Of a DNA stretch of 7,452 nucleotides, positions 5,405 to 7,452 are shown piece after piece. The stretch spans positions 1 through 7,452 of the forward strand of contig JBMOLK010000222.1 in assembly GCA_049325575.1 (NCBI GenBank), in the 5' to 3' direction. The notes beneath the pieces were generated by a model. It saw only the letters and a list, made by a program, of their open reading frames with translations, was not told where the DNA came from and made no database searches. The stretch is from JBMOLK01 sp049325575. GTDB lineage: Bacteria > Bacillota > Clostridia > Acetivibrionales > Acetivibrionaceae. Positions within the stretch are counted from its first letter, which is position 1. Each line of letters starts with the position of its first letter. A program made the position numbers and the translations under genes.

Positions 5405-7375
5405 ATGATTAAGTATTGGGGTTGGAAAAAAGTATTTTGTATTTTTGTTTTGCTTGTTACATTGATAGTTTTACTGGTACCTGCAGCTATAGCTGCTGCA
5501 GCACCTTCCGGGAAAAACCTTGAGATGTCTGTTAAAGCTGGCTATGATGACGCAATAAGAGTCGGTTCACGAGCTCCTTTCTATATTACTCTTATAAATA
5601 AGGGAGATGAATTTTCAGGGGAAGCACAGGTTTTGATAGATACCGGATACAGAGCTAAAATGATCTACGCCGTACCGTTTAATCTTCCTAAGGGTTCAAA
5701 CAAGGAACTTGTTATAAACGTCCCTGTCAATACGGCAAACAGAAAAGTTGAAGTCAGGATTGTAAGTGATGGTAAGACATTAAAGAGCCTGGAGTATAGC
5801 TTTAAAAAGCTGATTTCTCCCGAAACACCGGTTATAGGGGTTTTGAGTGAAGATAAAACAGGCCTAAGGGTCCTAAATGGTTTGCTGCTGTCAGAGAACC
5901 TTGCTTTAAGGCATCCCGAAGAGGCGTTAAAAATACAAGCGATGATTGCAGCTGGAGAAAAGCATGTAACACCTGAAAGACCTGCTGAAGTGATCCAGCT
6001 TGACGAAAGCAGTCTAGCTGTTGATGTAGAGGCTTTTTCTACTTTTGATTATATGATTATAGCAGACTACGACACCACTTTGCTGTCTGAAAAGCAAAAA
6101 GAGGCTCTTGAAGGCTGGGTTGAGAGAGGAAACGCCCTTATTCTTGGAACAGGCCCTAACGGTAAAAAGGTATACAAGGGTCTTAAAGACAGCTTAAAAC
6201 CTTTTAGGCTTGAAGGTGAAAAGAGAGTTTCGATTTCTGAAGAGTTATCCAGGTTTGTAGAAAAAAAAGCACCTGAAAGTGAGACAATAGTTTTAACAGG
6301 AACTTCAGGTGAAGGAACTGTAGTTATAGGCGACAGGACTAATCCCTTGGCCGTATCATATAATAAGGGTGATGGTAAAATAATTGTTCTGGCATTTGAT
6401 CCAACACTAAGTCCTCTATCAACATGGGAGAACATTAGTGAAATGTGGAGGAAGCTTCTTGCTATAGCACCTGTTACAGTCAATGAGCCTGCAAATATAG
6501 TTATGGGAGCGCATTACTCCCCTTATGGCGGATACTACGATTCCAACGGGCTTGTAAACCAGGTACCTGAAACACAGACTCCACCATTTAGAGTCCTTTT
6601 TGCCATAATTGCTGTTTATATAGTAATAGCAGGACCCTTGCTTTATATTCTTCTAAAGTGGAAGGATAAGCGTGATTTCAACTGGGTCATCATACCAGTG
6701 CTAGCCTTCCTGTTTATGGGCATTATCTATTTTGCAGGTTTTAACACCAGATATACCACGGCAGTAACCAACAGTTTTTCAGTGATTAGCCTTGATACAA
6801 AGAATAAAAAAGCCGATATACAAACAGTTATCGCAGCATTTAACAACAGGCGGAGCAGTATGAAAATAGAATACCCCAATGACTCAAACATAGAAGTTAA
6901 TCAAAGCAGACCTGATAACTATAATTACTCCTCCAACCCTGACGATGCCAGAAATGCTGATATAAAAGGCAAAGTTCTGATGGGTGATCCTATAGTTTAT
7001 GAGTTATACAATATTGCAATGTGGGAACCTACCTATTTATTCGGGAAAAAGTCGGAAAATATCCAAGGGAATATAATTAGCGACATCAACTTAAGCGGAG
7101 GAAAGTTATCGCTGTCAATCAGAAATAATACAGGCTTTGCCTTTAAAGAGTCATTCATATCCATGGGTAACAATTTTATAAACGTAGGAGATGTTCTCCC
7201 TGGAAATGAAAAGAAGGTAGAAATAGAGTTGGATGATCCAAATATTAAGAAAAACTATGAAGAATTTATAAATGAGCGGTACCGCAACGATTATTATCAC
7301 AACCGGAATAACCGCCCGCCGGACTGGCTTATCTTTATACATATTATTGGTCTTTTACTGGTAATTGAGCTATAA
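5405..7375 (+). CDS. Large membrane-anchored extracytoplasmic protein, 3' end truncated by an insertion sequence
   Basis: The 656-residue frame starts with a signal peptide or anchor (charged MIKYWGWKK, hydrophobic core about 10-34 ending AIAAAAPSG). Residues about 38-135 look like a beta-sandwich domain. About 140-350 resembles a class-I glutamine-amidotransferase-like Rossmann fold (PVIGVLSEDKTG, FDYMIIADYD at 214-223, GNALILGTGP at 242-251), but no GxCxG nucleophile is visible, so a binding role is more likely than catalysis. Two membrane helices at about 397-417 and 427-445, joined by a charged KWKDKRDFNW loop, are followed by a second extracytoplasmic region to about 639. Residues 640-656, a hydrophobic tail, are encoded by insertion-sequence DNA antisense to a transposase, so the native C-terminus is missing. 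The architecture recalls membrane proteins found near MoxR/DUF58 gene sets, a low-confidence comparison. I assign no function. The truncated product may be non-functional or partly so. Confidence 0.82.
   Translation: MIKYWGWKKVFCIFVLLVTLIVLLVPAAIAAAAPSGKNLEMSVKAGYDDAIRVGSRAPFYITLINKGDEFSGEAQVLIDTGYRAKMIYAVPFNLPKGSNKELVINVPVNTANRKVEVRIVSDGKTLKSLEYSFKKLISPETPVIGVLSEDKTGLRVLNGLLLSENLALRHPEEALKIQAMIAAGEKHVTPERPAEVIQLDESSLAVDVEAFSTFDYMIIADYDTTLLSEKQKEALEGWVERGNALILGTGPNGKKVYKGLKDSLKPFRLEGEKRVSISEELSRFVEKKAPESETIVLTGTSGEGTVVIGDRTNPLAVSYNKGDGKIIVLAFDPTLSPLSTWENISEMWRKLLAIAPVTVNEPANIVMGAHYSPYGGYYDSNGLVNQVPETQTPPFRVLFAIIAVYIVIAGPLLYILLKWKDKRDFNWVIIPVLAFLFMGIIYFAGFNTRYTTAVTNSFSVISLDTKNKKADIQTVIAAFNNRRSSMKIEYPNDSNIEVNQSRPDNYNYSSNPDDARNADIKGKVLMGDPIVYELYNIAMWEPTYLFGKKSENIQGNIISDINLSGGKLSLSIRNNTGFAFKESFISMGNNFINVGDVLPGNEKKVEIELDDPNIKKNYEEFINERYRNDYYHNRNNRPPDWLIFIHIIGLLLVIEL
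7324..7343. repeat. Putative terminal inverted repeat (one end) of the insertion sequence
   Basis: CTGGCTTATCTTTATACATA resembles the IS50 outside end, CTGACTCTTATACACAAGT: both share CTGnCT and then CTT(T)ATACA after a three-base gap. It lies directly after the transposase stop codon, where an IS50-like end is expected. The mate is not in the window, so this rests on resemblance only. Confidence 0.45.
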
Positions 7376-7452
7376 GCCAACCTTGGGTAATATCATGAAG
7401 CCTTTTTAATCCCCTCCATATAACAACAACACCTGGTTCATTATCATTCCTT
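7344..7452 (-). CDS. IS4-family transposase, C-terminal fragment (start lies beyond the window)
   Basis: The minus strand from 7451 to the TAA at 7346-7344 encodes 35 residues, including NDNEPGVVVIWRGLKRLHD followed by ITQGWLIAQLPVKDQ. The pattern (D)GxPGxxxxWRGxxRLxDIxxGW is typical of the extreme C-terminus of Tn5-like IS4-family transposases, where it follows the catalytic core. The DDE residues would be upstream, outside this window, so activity cannot be judged. The gene points back toward the truncated host gene, and the two frames overlap antisense over 7344-7375. That overlap is best explained by insertion and not by two evolved overlapping genes. Confidence 0.78.
   Translation of the reverse strand, partial: RNDNEPGVVVIWRGLKRLHDITQGWLIAQLPVKDQ

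Larger units (their letters stand above)
7324..7452 (-). mobile_element. Terminal part of an IS4-family (Tn5/IS50-like) insertion sequence
   Basis: The host gene's reading continues plausibly to about 7323. From there to the window edge the DNA is explained by the transposase 3' end on the minus strand plus a 20-base tip. The boundary at 7324 is an estimate, chosen because the sequence there begins CTGGCTTATC and resembles IS50-type ends. The other end and any target-site duplication are outside the window. Confidence 0.72.

Noticed and set aside
6067..6483. Minus-strand open frame of 138 codons inside the large membrane protein gene
   Set aside because: It is antisense to coding sequence with low-complexity serine/proline-rich translation and no recognised motif.
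7151..7342. Minus-strand open frame of 63 codons just beside the transposase stop
   Set aside because: It begins in the insertion-sequence tip and runs antisense through the host gene. Its hydrophobic residues are the complement of asparagine/lysine-rich codons, and there is no family signal.
7323..7375. A genuine C-terminal membrane helix in the large membrane protein (WLIFIHIIGLLLVIEL)
   Set aside because: The same DNA encodes a transposase C-terminus on the other strand, so the hydrophobic run is better explained as insertion-sequence DNA read in antisense.
1..7452. CRISPR array, tRNA or rRNA gene, defence or toxin-antitoxin system
   Set aside because: No regularly spaced repeats, no tRNA cloverleaf or rRNA motifs, and no matching gene families were seen. 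All long intervals are accounted for by the genes listed.

Overview
The window looks like chromosomal DNA from a low-GC, Gram-positive, anaerobic-type Firmicute, most probably a member of the Clostridia. The evidence is the AT-rich sequence, strong AGGAG/GAGGTGA ribosome binding sites, a transketolase split into two genes, a YitT-family membrane protein, and a CsaB-type cell-wall pyruvyl transferase. The GT4-CsaB fusion and the split transketolase recall the Acetivibrio/Ruminiclostridium group, but that placement is from memory and not proven here.

Layout. (1) Positions 1-2228, minus strand: a long reading frame open at the left edge. It encodes an N-terminal GT4 glycosyltransferase joined to a C-terminal polysaccharide pyruvyl transferase (CsaB family), probably for the secondary cell-wall polymer that holds SLH-domain proteins. 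(2) 2229-2400: a divergent intergenic region with a good minus-strand promoter and a weak plus-strand one. (3) 2401-3303, plus: YitT/DUF2179 membrane protein. (4) 3304-3402: a short gap with a perfect hairpin and a good sigma-A-like promoter. (5) 3403-4248 and 4250-5191, plus: the two halves of transketolase, one base apart and surely co-translated, closed by a clear intrinsic terminator at 5204-5235. (6) 5236-5404: a 169-base control region with an extended -10 promoter and an 11-bp perfect inverted repeat lying over its -35 element. (7) 5405-7375, plus: a large secreted/membrane-anchored protein with an amidotransferase-like fold and two central membrane helices. (8) About 7324 to the right edge: the end of an insertion sequence, carrying on the minus strand the C-terminus of an IS4-family (Tn5/IS50-like) transposase.

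The most informative observation is at the right edge. The last 17 or so codons of the large membrane protein are antisense to the transposase 3' end, so the gene is cut off by the insertion sequence and its apparent C-terminal hydrophobic tail is an artefact of the insertion. Nothing else needs an unknown system. The genes are cell-envelope and central-carbon housekeeping functions, with a fused cell-wall enzyme and a possible operator as secondary points of interest.
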